54,078 bases of DNA from an uncultured Desulfobulbaceae bacterium (GCA_945787445.1 CALZHT010000013.1:1-54078); one strand, 5' to 3'; shown: positions 9,666 to 18,686, numbered from the stretch's first letter. Notes: generated from the sequence alone by a model not told the origin. Numbers and translations: made by a program.

Positions 9666-12416
9666 ATGTTCTTAAGATTTCCAGCTATCGTAACGGCCGT
9701 TTTTACAACTCTTTCACTATTCTGCCTGCCCATGGACTTGCAGGCCCAGGCCCGGGAGCGGTCAGTGATTGTGGTGTTCAAGCCGCAATCGCAATTAACC
9801 GAACATGTCTTTATCCGCCGGGCAAAAGGGGTGGCTCGCCGGGTACTGCGCCATAGACTGGGGCTTTCTGAACGGGCCATAGTTCAGGGGGCGGGCGGCG
9901 CTGTAGACCGCACCTTTCATATCATTCCCGCCATGAAAGTAAAAATTCCCGAGCGGGCGATCAACCGTTTACGGAACAATCCGCGCATCGCCTATATAGC
10001 AGACGATGCTCAGGTCATGGCAATTGAACCGGAGGTCGTATCAGCACAGGCCACTCCGGAAGAATATGCCAACTCCTGGGGCGTACAGCGTATAGGCAGC
10101 GAGATCCCCCACAGCCTTAATTTTACCGGAAGCGGCGTCAGGATTGGTGTGATTGATTCAGGTATTAATTATAACCACATTGACCTGGCGGCAAACTATT
10201 TTGGCGGCACCAATATCATCTATAATACGACGGATCCTTTTGACGACACCACCAATAAGCATGGCAGCCATGTTTCCGGCATTATCGCCGGTATTGATAA
10301 CGGCACCGGTGTGGTCGGCGTGGCGCCGGAAGCCATGCTCTATGCGGTGAAGAGTTTGGATGGGGCAGGTTTCGGCACGGTTGGTAATATTATCGATGGT
10401 GTACAATGGGCGGTGGACAACGGCATGGATATCGTCAATATGAGCGTCGGCCTGGGTGTGTTCAACCAGGCCTTACAGGATGTCTGCGATGCGGCCGACA
10501 ATGCGGGACTGCTCCTGGTTGCGGCAGCTGGTAACAGCTTTGGCCAGGCGCTGTTTTATCCGGCGCTCTTTCCCTCTGTTATGGCCGTGACCGCTACAAC
10601 CTCGATTGATGTTATAGCGGGAATGTCGCCGCGCGGTCCGGAAGTGGAACTTTCTGCGCCGGGCACCGCGATATATTCCACCACATCCACCACCACCACG
10701 GATAACTACGGCTTTTTGTCCGGCACTTCCCAGGCTGCTCCCCACGCTGCCGGCACCGCCGCCTTATTGCTCTCCGCCGGAATTGCCGACAGCAACGGCA
10801 ACGGGAGGGTAAATGATGAGGTGCGCACGATTTTACAGAATACGGCGGAGGATTTGGGAGATGCCGGCAGAGACGACGTTTTCGGTTTCGGTCTTGTTGA
10901 TGCGGAAGCGGCAATCCTCGAAGCGCTGGCCTTACAGACTTCTATGCCGCCGGCGCGTCAGAACATCGGCATGCCTGATACGGTTTTCGATCAAATGGCT
11001 GAGGCGGATTGCCGGTTCTGTCATAGAAATGACGGGACTGCCCCGGACGGGGTGCCGGTAAATATCACCCAGCTTAATCACCGGCATCACAACCTGATCG
11101 GAACTGTGGTTCCCCCGGATACGATAGCACCGAATCCGGCAGACCCAGAAGGTAACTATGAATGTTTCACCTGCCATACTGCGGTGTGGAATGATGTCCT
11201 CGGGGCCATACAATTCGAGCCGTTTAATGATTGTACCCAGTGCCATGTGCAAACCGGCAGTCTTACGGTCCATCACGCCACTGACCTGGCGCAAGGTGGA
11301 GCATGTGCCGCATGCCATGGCTATATTGTCGATCCAACCACCCCGCCTGACCAACGGTCGGAAATTCGCACTTACCCGGGTAGTTCCGTTACTCCATGGC
11401 CGAGTGACAAACCGGACGGCGCCCTCGCTGATCCCGCTGATCCCACTTTAGTGCAGGGCATGGCCGGCAACTGCGATTATTGCCATAACAACCAGGAAAA
11501 TACTCTCCCTGACTTTATCGGCGGTATTCTCGATCCGGTGAGCGGCATCAATATATACAGAAATGAAGATACCCACCACTCCACCGGCTTTGGCGATGAT
11601 CCTACCAAATGCACCTGGTGCCATTATGCAACACCACCGACAGATACAAGATTGCAGCCGCTCATCAGGCCCTGTCAGACATGCCATGATGTCAGTACGC
11701 TTCATAATATTCAGGTTGATTCAGACGGTGACGGCGAGGTTAATCCCGGCACGGAAACCGCCTACTACGGTCATATCGGCGACCAAAATGATTGCTGGGG
11801 GTGTCATGCCGGTGTAAGCCCGATGGCTGCCCCGGAAAGCGGCCCCACCATTCCGACTATTCATAGTATTAATGCAACCGCCAGTCTGATTGAAGGCCAG
11901 ACCGTAACCCTCATAATCAGTGGCGCAAGTTTAACCAATAATATTCTCAATCCTGCAACCGGCGCCTACGACATCACCTTTACCAGCGACCTGGCAATCA
12001 CCGATGACAGCGGCAATACCACTGTGCTTGAGCCCAACAGCCTAACTGAAAGCACCATGGAGGTTGATGTCACCTTGGGGGCAGGCAACTACAGGATTGC
12101 CGCGGTTAAAGGCCGGCATAGAAGTAATACCATGGTCATTACCGTTGCCGATGCAGTTTCATCCCTGTACGCGATCTGCAGAGGAACTGCTGTTACAGTG
12201 AAGGGCGAGGGCTTCTCCATGTATGTCGACGTAGTGAATTCAGGCACCGGCATAACCGCTGTTGACCGTGCCGGCACCCCGGTGGACTGCCAGGTTGAGT
12301 CCTGGACTGATAATATCATCCTTTCTACATGCAGTGCCTGTCCCTCCACAGTGACTGTCGATTCAATCTGGGGTGCCACCGTTAAACGGACCCGTATAAT
12401 TACTCGCCCACGCTAG
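9666..12416 (+). CDS. Subtilisin-like serine protease fused to an octahaem cytochrome domain
   Basis: The protein has 916 residues. I chose the ATG at 9666 because it follows an AAAGGTG ribosome site and begins directly with a signal peptide (about residues 1-28); an ATG 48 bases upstream lies partly in the MITE end. Residues about 30-120 look like an inhibitor/propeptide. The peptidase S8 domain follows, with triad D164 (VIDSG), H199 (KHGSHVSG) and S355 (SGTSQAAPHAAG). From about residue 449 to 711 there are eight CxxCH haem-binding motifs: CRFCH, CFTCH, CTQCH, CAACH, CDYCH, CTWCH, CQTCH and CWGCH. A beta-rich, IPT-like C-terminal domain ends the protein. The triad and haem motifs are all intact, so both halves should be active. 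Export through Sec and haem attachment by the cytochrome c maturation machinery are expected. The haem part resembles the cytochrome at 16354-17457. The substrate is unknown; the giant neighbour is an obvious candidate. Confidence 0.9.
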   Translation: MFLRFPAIVTAVFTTLSLFCLPMDLQAQARERSVIVVFKPQSQLTEHVFIRRAKGVARRVLRHRLGLSERAIVQGAGGAVDRTFHIIPAMKVKIPERAINRLRNNPRIAYIADDAQVMAIEPEVVSAQATPEEYANSWGVQRIGSEIPHSLNFTGSGVRIGVIDSGINYNHIDLAANYFGGTNIIYNTTDPFDDTTNKHGSHVSGIIAGIDNGTGVVGVAPEAMLYAVKSLDGAGFGTVGNIIDGVQWAVDNGMDIVNMSVGLGVFNQALQDVCDAADNAGLLLVAAAGNSFGQALFYPALFPSVMAVTATTSIDVIAGMSPRGPEVELSAPGTAIYSTTSTTTTDNYGFLSGTSQAAPHAAGTAALLLSAGIADSNGNGRVNDEVRTILQNTAEDLGDAGRDDVFGFGLVDAEAAILEALALQTSMPPARQNIGMPDTVFDQMAEADCRFCHRNDGTAPDGVPVNITQLNHRHHNLIGTVVPPDTIAPNPADPEGNYECFTCHTAVWNDVLGAIQFEPFNDCTQCHVQTGSLTVHHATDLAQGGACAACHGYIVDPTTPPDQRSEIRTYPGSSVTPWPSDKPDGALADPADPTLVQGMAGNCDYCHNNQENTLPDFIGGILDPVSGINIYRNEDTHHSTGFGDDPTKCTWCHYATPPTDTRLQPLIRPCQTCHDVSTLHNIQVDSDGDGEVNPGTETAYYGHIGDQNDCWGCHAGVSPMAAPESGPTIPTIHSINATASLIEGQTVTLIISGASLTNNILNPATGAYDITFTSDLAITDDSGNTTVLEPNSLTESTMEVDVTLGAGNYRIAAVKGRHRSNTMVITVADAVSSLYAICRGTAVTVKGEGFSMYVDVVNSGTGITAVDRAGTPVDCQVESWTDNIILSTCSACPSTVTVDSIWGATVKRTRIITRPR

Positions 12417-12447
12417 GGCCGTGGCATCAACTCAAATTCGCTGAAAC

Positions 12448-12480
12448 AGGACAGGGAGGAGTAAGTCTTCTTCCTGTCCT
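12448..12480 (+). terminator. Hairpin after the protease-cytochrome gene
   Basis: Arms AGGACAGG and CCTGTCCT enclose a loop of about 17 bases, 32 bases after the stop codon. No long T tract follows, so its strength is uncertain. Confidence 0.5.
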
Positions 12481-13107
12481 CATATCTATAAATTTATTTC
12501 TTGCAGTGTAATTAGAAAACATAGCCTGTAGTGTTTGGAGATAAGAGTCCGCATGAGTAAACCGCGAAAGTGAGTCTGTCGCGTTGTGATCAGGGAAAAA
12601 CCTGACAAGAAATTCACCAAAATTTCCGTTATTCTGAAGAAGATATTGCTGGTTTTTGAAATTTTTTTTGGTTTTGCAGTTTTTCTTTATTAATGTAAAG
12701 AAAACATAACAACTTGAATATATAAGATAATTGAAAATAATTTTGATGTGGCGTGCATTTTGCACTCAATAATAAGGATTTAATCTGCTTGTCATAATTG
12801 CAAAGTAATGGTAATTACTACATTCAGTTCAAAATTCTTTTCAAATAATTACTATGGGACTTTCATGTTCATTGTTATGAACATGATTGGCGCTTCTATA
12901 TACCCTGGAGGGTGAGACAAGCGCATGTAAAAGAAAAAAAATTCCTTTTGTACGGAAGATTTTCATTGGCTTGTTGTGACGAAACAGAAATTTCTAGCTC
13001 AAATGTGGCCGCAAGGAGTTTCAATTATATTTTTTGCAAGTCTGTCAAGACTGAAGAACTGAATAAGATACGCTTTCCGATAAACTTTTTCGTCAGGGGG
13101 GAGGAAA
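12481..13107. other. AT-rich intergenic region with a perfect palindrome
   Basis: About 630 bases without a convincing gene. A perfect 9-bp inverted repeat (CATGTTCAT, 4-base spacer, ATGAACATG) lies at 12864-12885, about 220 bases before the next start; this size and symmetry would suit a dimeric regulator site. At about 12916-12955 an AAGCGCATGTAAAA...TTTTGTACGGA stretch is a degenerate copy of the 75-bp element at 15993 and 44414. Two open frames here (12427-12765 minus and 12912-13196 plus) look accidental. Confidence 0.5.
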
Positions 13108-15899
13108 ATGAAGAAACTATTAGCAATCACTATTATGGTATGGCTAATGATCTGCAGCGTAAGTGCAAGCCAGGCAGGCGAGCCGGAAATTTATGACTGG
13201 GGATTTAATATCGATGGCACTTCCTATTGTATTGATGCCTGTGATTTTGATTCGGCTGATAATAGCGATCCACTTAGCCTTCTACCCTCCTTTATCGATA
13301 TTTCAGAATTTGACCTTGCAATGGATTTTGGTGCCTCTGTTGGCACTGGCATTGGAACAATCACGATAACTCTTTGCACTGATACCTTGGACCCATTGTG
13401 TTTAGAGCCTGTAACTCCTGGGGAGCATACTGTGGTGGTATTTCTCAACCATGATATCTTTGACCTCGATCCTACTCCTGATCATGTATATTTTGTGAAT
13501 GAAACCGGAGCCATCTTTGGCACCCCTGAGCTGGGACAGAAATGGGAGATAGATGATCCTGATTTTGGCAATATTATTAATCACTTTTTTATCACGGAAA
13601 GAAGTGATCAAACTATAGCAGGTTCTCAGCTTGACAATGATGTTTTTGATGGGTTTACGGATACGGAGAGCGATGTCTCAATGGCAATGAGCTGGGATTT
13701 TTCTCTTGCCGCCGGTGAACAAGCTGTCATCACAGTGGTTGCGGATCTGGCTGCACCACCTACTCCACCTTATCTGACTCAAACTGATATGTATGACGAC
13801 ACTAATATCTATCTTTCAAGTTCTATCGAATTTATCGGTGGACAACCACAAAGCGAGGTTGACTGCTTAGACGGGATAGATAACGACGGTGATGGCCAGA
13901 CTGACTGTGCGGATTCTGATTGTAATACAGATCCGAACTGTGTCGAATGTCTAGTCGATGCAGACTGCAATGACGGTCTTGCCTGTAATGGCCCGGAAAC
14001 CTGCGATGCCAACGGCAGTTGCCAGGCCGGTACAGCATTAGTCTGTGATGATGGCAATGCCTGTAACGGTATTGAGACCTGTGATGATGCGGTCGGCTGT
14101 GTGGAAGGCACAGCACCAGTCTGTGATGACGGCAATGCCTGTAATGGTATCGAGACCTGTGATGATGCGGTTGGGTGTGTAGACGGCACAGCACTGGTTT
14201 GTGATGATGGTCAGTTCTGTAATGGAGTAGAGACCTGTGACGCGACAGGCGGTTGCCAGGCCGGAACACCTCCATGCCCCGAGGGTCAGTGCAACGACAG
14301 TTTGGATGCCTGTGTCGAATGTAGAACCGATGCAGACTGTAATGACGGTCTTGCCTGTAATGGCACGGAAACCTGTGATGCCAGCGGCAGTTGCCAGGCC
14401 GGCACAGCGTTAGTCTGCGATGACGGCAATGCCTGTAACGGTATTGAGACCTGTGATGATGCAGTTGGGTGTGTAGACGGCCCAGCACTGGTTTGTGATG
14501 ATGGCAATGCCTGTAATGGCGTTGAGACCTGTGATGATGCGGTAGGCTGTGTGGAAGGCACATCACCAGTCTGTGATGACGGCAATGCCTGTAATGGAAT
14601 GGAGACCTGTGATGATGCGGTAGGCTGTGTAGACGGCACAGCGCCGGTCTGTGATGACGGTCTGTTCTGTAACGGGGTAGAAACCTGTGACGCTGCAGCC
14701 GGTTGCCAGCCCGGCACATCGCCATGTCCCGATGGCAAGTGCAACGATAATTTGGATGCCTGTGTCCAGTGTGATACAGATGCCGACTGCGATGACAATC
14801 TTGCCTGTAACGGCACGGAAACCTGTGATACCAGCGGTAATTGCCAGGCCGGTACACCGCTGGTCTGCGATGATGGCAATGCCTGTAATGGAATGGAGAC
14901 CTGTGATGATGCGGTAGGCTGTGTAGACGGCACAGCACCAGTCTGTGATGACGGTCTGTTCTGTAACGGGGTAGAGACCTGTGACGCTGCAGCCGGTTGC
15001 CAGCCCGGCACATCGCCATGTCCCGATGGCAAGTGTGACCGCCATGTCCCGATGGCAAGTGTGACGAGAATCTGGATGCGTGTGTTGATTGTAGAGCCGA
15101 TGCCGACTGCGATGACAATCTTGCCTGTAACGGCACGGAAACCTGTGATACCAGCGGTAATTGCCAGGCCGGCACGGAGTTAGTCTGTGATGACGGCAAT
15201 GCCTGTAATGGTGTTGAGACCTGTGATGATGCGATTGGCTGTGTGGACGGCACAGCGCTAGTCTGTGATGATGGTCAGTTCTGTAATGGAGTAGAGACCT
15301 GTGACGCGACAGACGGTTGCCAGGCCGGAACACCTCCATGCCCAGGCGGTCTCTGTGATGATAACCTGGATACGTGTGTCGAGTGCGAACCAGGTGCAAC
15401 CCAGGGATGTGATACTGGTAAGGCGGGTGTCTGCGATGCGGGTATTCAGACCTGCGGCGCCGATGGCTTCTGGGGCGGTTGTGTGCAGAATACCCAATCA
15501 TCCACCGAGATTTGTGGCGACTCCTTAGACAACGACTGCGACGGTACGATCGATTGCAATGATTTTGATTGCAGTTTTAATGAAGCTTGCACGATCGACG
15601 AATGCTCTTCCCTGAACCGGGAGGCTTGCAAGAAGAGCGATACTTGCAGATGGGACTGGAAAAATAAAATTTGTACTGTAGATATCGATGATAAAGACGA
15701 CAGCGACGACAGTGACGACAGCGACGACAGTGACGACAGTGACGACAGTGACGACAGCGACGACAGCGACGACACTGATCACGACGATGACGACCATGAC
15801 TATGATGATGAGGAATGCTCCGACTTAGACAAGGATGATTGCAGAAATACCAAAGGATGTTATTGGTATAGATATAGAGGTGTCTGCAAGGAGATCTAG
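13108..15899 (+). pseudogene. Secreted Cys/Asp-rich repeat protein, frameshifted by a 26-bp duplication
   Basis: The start at 13108 has a strong GGGGGAGG site and a signal peptide (about residues 1-23). A non-repetitive N-domain of about 230 residues follows, then an Asp-rich metal-binding-like motif near 13857, then many units of the type VCDDGNACNG.ETCDDAVGC. In the current sequence the frame runs into unrelated residues after 15039 and stops at 15183. The correct sequence resumes in another frame from 15066 to 15899. Without the tandem duplication at 15014-15065 there would be a single frame of about 920 residues. The last part contains an LDNDCDG motif, a run of about eight Ser-Asp-Asp units (15702-15776), an Asp/His-rich stretch and a final Cys-rich segment. 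The gene is either a pseudogene, phase-variable, or intact with an assembly error. It belongs with the giant protein upstream by composition, but its repeats are different. Confidence 0.85.
15014..15065 (+). repeat. 26-bp perfect tandem duplication causing a frameshift
   Basis: The 26 bases at 15014-15039 recur exactly at 15040-15065. Because 26 is not a multiple of three, reading leaves frame at the second copy. Deleting one copy rejoins the two halves as ...CPDGKCDENLDACVDC..., which matches the neighbouring repeat units. Confidence 0.95.
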
Positions 15900-15992
15900 A
15901 AAATTCGCTCTTAATGGTTGATGCTTTGGTGAATGTGGCCTGTAGGTCATGGTCACCAAAGGGATACCAACGATAATGTAGTGAACACGAAC

Positions 15993-16067
15993 AGCGAGCG
16001 CATGTAAAATAGTAAAAAAGTACCATACGTACGGAGATTCCCCGTGGCAAGAAGCGGGGAGCTTCAA
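15993..16067 (+). repeat. 75-bp dispersed palindromic element, copy 1
   Basis: It begins AGCGAGCGCATGTAAAATAG and ends in a CCCCGTGGC..GAAGCGGGG palindrome followed by AGCTTCAA. The copy at 44414-44488 has the same length and differs mainly in the palindrome. Both are preceded by GAACACGA. The function is unknown; it could be a transcribed hairpin or a remnant of a mobile element. Confidence 0.75.
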
Positions 16068-16084
16068 TTAAATGAAGGTATGAC

Positions 16085-16147
16085 AAAATACCCCGCGGCC
16101 TGTATGATTAAACCGGATCAACGTTTTACAAGCAGCGCGGGGTATTT
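16085..16147 (+). terminator. Long-loop hairpin in the space before the heptahaem gene
   Basis: Arms AAATACCCCGCG and CGCGGGGTATTT are separated by about 38 bases. A weak T-rich stretch follows. It may terminate transcription or be another palindromic repeat. The rest of 16148-16353 shows no gene. Confidence 0.45.
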
Positions 16148-16353
16148 CATTTTAAGCCTTGGTTTCGACGCAGAGAATGGAGGTCAACCTTGTTTGCTGA
16201 AGAGATAGGATTGTGAAATGGGTTAGTCAGTTGGATAATTAGTCTGATTGCAAGAAATCCAAGACTGTTCGTTTTGGTGGGCCAAATAGCAGCGAAAATT
16301 TTTGGAAAGGATGTTTTTGCGAACAGGCTCTTGAAATTAGAGGGGAAGGGGAG

Positions 16354-17457
16354 ATGATACGGGCAAAATTGTTTTGGGCGGCAATTTTATTGTTGATTGT
16401 GTCGGCAATGGCATTAGGTGATTTTTTACCTTATTCTTTCATTGGATTCAGTCCTGGATCAGCCATTGCCCTTGATTTAACGGAAGGCGACTGCAGATGT
16501 TGCCATGATACAGGGGTGCCGGACCGGCACCATGCTCTTGTCCCAAGAGCAAACTATCAATGCACTGACTGCCATGAGATGGTCTGGAATGCAGTGTTGC
16601 AGCAGTATGAGCCCACAGTGGTCAGAGACTGCCTCCTATGCCATGTAGCATCATTGGCAGACCGGCACCATATTTCTGCTCAGAATAACAATGCGGAATG
16701 TATGAGTTGTCATGCCCTGGTATGGGACGACGCCACCCAGTCCTATTTTATTCAATTTACTAATAATTGCCAAGTGTCAGTCCCGGCAGATGATCAAGTA
16801 ACTGCACAATCGACCGACCCGAATTCCGGACAAACGGGGGACCAGGTATCCGCACAAGCAGTGAATCATTATGATGTACATACTGTTGGGGCTTCAGCGG
16901 ATTGTATAGCATGTCATCAGCAAAATCTTATTGACGAGCATACCCTGCCGACAGGCGACCAGCGCTGCGTTCTCTGCCACAACAGTAATATCCTTCAGGT
17001 GCAAGATGCTCTTGCCCAGAGAAATTTAGACTGTATAGCATGCCATGTTGCAGTCCCGCATAACAATTACTGTGGTCAGGGCAACGGCAATGATACTATC
17101 TTCCTACCGATCAATGAAGCTGAATGGGATTACGATGATGGTGAAGCCGAGCTGGAAATAGAGGTTGATAACATAAATGGCAACAGCAACGGCACAAGGC
17201 TCTATTTCATGTATAGTGAGACAGGTAGTGAAGTCTATCCCTTGTCCTGGGACTATGAGGATAAAAGCTGGGAATTCGAAGCGGAAGGCCTGCCCTATGC
17301 AGACGGAGCAACAGTAACTGTCTGGTCAGAGGATGGTAATGGCACAATTCAGGATATTGTTTGCTCGCAGCATGTAACTTTAGAAGGCGGCTATTGGCAA
17401 GATGACAGCGATTGGGCCTATGATAGCGAAAGTGACAGCGAAGATGATAGCGATTGA
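16354..17457 (+). CDS. Secreted heptahaem c-type cytochrome with shared C-terminal domain
   Basis: The protein has 367 residues. The start at 16354 follows GGGGAAGGGGAG; a long hydrophobic signal segment spans about residues 7-40. Seven CxxCH motifs are present: CRCCH, CTDCH, CLLCH, CMSCH, CIACH, CVLCH and CIACH. HH pairs and further histidines between them are possible distal ligands. The first three haem sites and their spacing (HRHH..L, NY.C..CH..VWN.VL) repeat those of the protease fusion at 9666-12416. A low-complexity Gln/Thr/Ala segment splits the haem region. From about residue 247 the protein has the same domain that ends the giant protein (GNGNDTI, AEW, YSETGS.VYP, GATVTVWSEDG). It ends in an Asp/Ser-rich tail. 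A role in extracellular or surface electron transfer is inferred. Confidence 0.9.
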   Translation: MIRAKLFWAAILLLIVSAMALGDFLPYSFIGFSPGSAIALDLTEGDCRCCHDTGVPDRHHALVPRANYQCTDCHEMVWNAVLQQYEPTVVRDCLLCHVASLADRHHISAQNNNAECMSCHALVWDDATQSYFIQFTNNCQVSVPADDQVTAQSTDPNSGQTGDQVSAQAVNHYDVHTVGASADCIACHQQNLIDEHTLPTGDQRCVLCHNSNILQVQDALAQRNLDCIACHVAVPHNNYCGQGNGNDTIFLPINEAEWDYDDGEAELEIEVDNINGNSNGTRLYFMYSETGSEVYPLSWDYEDKSWEFEAEGLPYADGATVTVWSEDGNGTIQDIVCSQHVTLEGGYWQDDSDWAYDSESDSEDDSD

Positions 17458-17558
17458 GATGATTGGATTTTTATAAAGCGATACGGATTGATAAGCAACA
17501 GCTATATATTCTTTATACAGTAATTGGCAACGCGGCAAGAAGGTTCCTTTTTGCCGAT

Positions 17559-17620
17559 AAAAAAAAGGGGCCTCCAGGAAATTCAGGGCTGATAAATAAC
17601 CCCGAACACCTACAGGCCCG
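17559..17620 (-). terminator. Terminator of the DsbA-like selenoprotein gene
   Basis: On the minus strand, GGGCCT with AGG pairs with CCT and AGGCCC around an inner GGG/CCC hairpin. A run of eight T follows immediately. It lies about 50 bases after the stop codon of the minus-strand gene. Confidence 0.65.
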
Positions 17621-17671
17621 ATTCTATTAGCGATATGTGCGCTGGTAGCCTATCTCGGAATGGCGCAACTT

Positions 17672-18523
17672 TTATTTTTTCAGCTTCTTCAATTCAGAGT
17701 CGATAATTTTTGAAAAACCGGCAACGCTTCTATTTTTCAGCTTGCGGCCATTGACGAAGATGGTGGGCGTGCCTCTGACTCCGGCCTTTTGGCCCTCCTG
17801 AACATCCTGCATCATTTTCTGTCGCAATTTTTCATCCTGTAAGTCCTTTTCAAAGCGTACCATATCCAGGCCTACTTCACCGGCCAGTTCCTTTATCTTC
17901 GCATCATTTAGCTTGTTGAAATTTTCAAAAAGCTTATCGTGGAACTCCCAGAATTTTCCCTGGCGATCAGCTGCCAGTGTTGCTATGGCAGCGGGCTGGG
18001 CAAATTTATGATTCCTGAGCGGGAAATTTTTAAAAACTAGATTAACGTCTTGCGGATATTTCTCAAGCACCTGCCTGAGTAAGGGAAGAACCCTTGCGCA
18101 GTAAGGTCATTGGAAATCGCTGAAAACAGTGATATTCACCGACGCATCTTTTGGCCCCTCGATCGGTGAGCCAGCCACAGTGAGTTGGACCACGAAATCC
18201 AGGGAGATGAGCTGGACATTCTTTTTTGTCTGGTCGGTAACGAACAACAGGTCGCCCTGTGGTGAGACCTCGATAAACTTTGCATCCTTTCCCACATCAA
18301 CAGTCCCTTTAACCTCCCCCTGAACAGAAAGAATCTGCACTTTACCGTCATCGGTCAGAATGTAAAAGGAACTCCCGTCCGCCGACACCGCAGTGTCGAT
18401 GGGCACGCCTTCAGCCTTGATGGTTTTCAGGACTTCCCATTCGACCCGAGCCTGGGCCCCGCCTCCCAATAGGGATGCGGCAAACGAGAATATTGTAAAA
18501 AATAACAAAATCCTATGCACCAT
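17672..18523 (-). CDS. DsbA-like thioredoxin-fold selenoprotein (Sec139, U-P-Y-C)
   Basis: It reads as one 283-residue protein if the TGA at 18107-18109 encodes selenocysteine. The start follows AAGGAGGAAACAG; a signal peptide spans about residues 1-25. Residues 27-120 contain two or three beta-propeller-like segments (VSADGSSFYIL, VSPQGDLLFV). The DsbA/thioredoxin-like domain (from about 130) reads FSDFQ-U-PYC, where the family normally has C-P-Y-C. Downstream it keeps the PLRNHKFAQPAA helix and the cis-proline loop RGTPTIFVNG. The frame on both sides of TGA is identical and the protein is fully conserved after it, arguing against a decayed gene. A candidate SECIS hairpin follows the TGA. 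It would be a periplasmic thiol-disulfide oxidoreductase or reductase. It lies convergent with Cys- and haem-rich exported proteins that would need such an enzyme. Confidence 0.88.
18070..18106 (-). promoter_or_regulatory. Candidate bacterial SECIS hairpin after TGA (DsbA-like gene)
   Basis: Starting right after the TGA, CCT..CTG...AAGGG pairs with CCCTT...CAG..AGG, with symmetrical internal loops and a TTCTT apical loop. The apex lies 16 bases beyond the TGA, within the distance expected for SelB binding. The loop lacks the classical G unless the top G-C pair opens, so this is a candidate only. Confidence 0.5.
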
Positions 18524-18686
18524 TCTGTTTCCTCCTTCTAATTTGAGAACATGGTTAGTAAACTATGTGCGAGAACTTCACCGTCCTCCATAACTCCATT
18601 GCCTTTAACCTTATTAATTAAATGACCTGCAACGCCCACTAGAACAGAAAATAATCTCCAGTTCAACCGATTTCTCTCAAGCAAAA

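Noticed and set aside
12427-12765. 112-residue minus-strand open frame
   Set aside because: It lies over a terminator and AT-rich DNA, has no ribosome site, and its composition reflects base bias.
12912-13196. 94-residue open frame overlapping the start of the repeat protein
   Set aside because: It overlaps the strong start at 13108 in another frame and includes a degenerate repeat element.
13108-15183. Treating the 691-residue frame as the full protein or its stop as selenocysteine
   Set aside because: The last roughly 48 residues are out-of-frame translation after the 26-bp duplication; the correct frame is recovered by removing one copy, so stop-codon readthrough is not the explanation.
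18107-18109. TGA as a simple nonsense mutation (pseudogene)
   Set aside because: It replaces precisely the catalytic Cys, the downstream frame is fully conserved, and a second such case occurs in the window; not fully excluded without finding sel genes.
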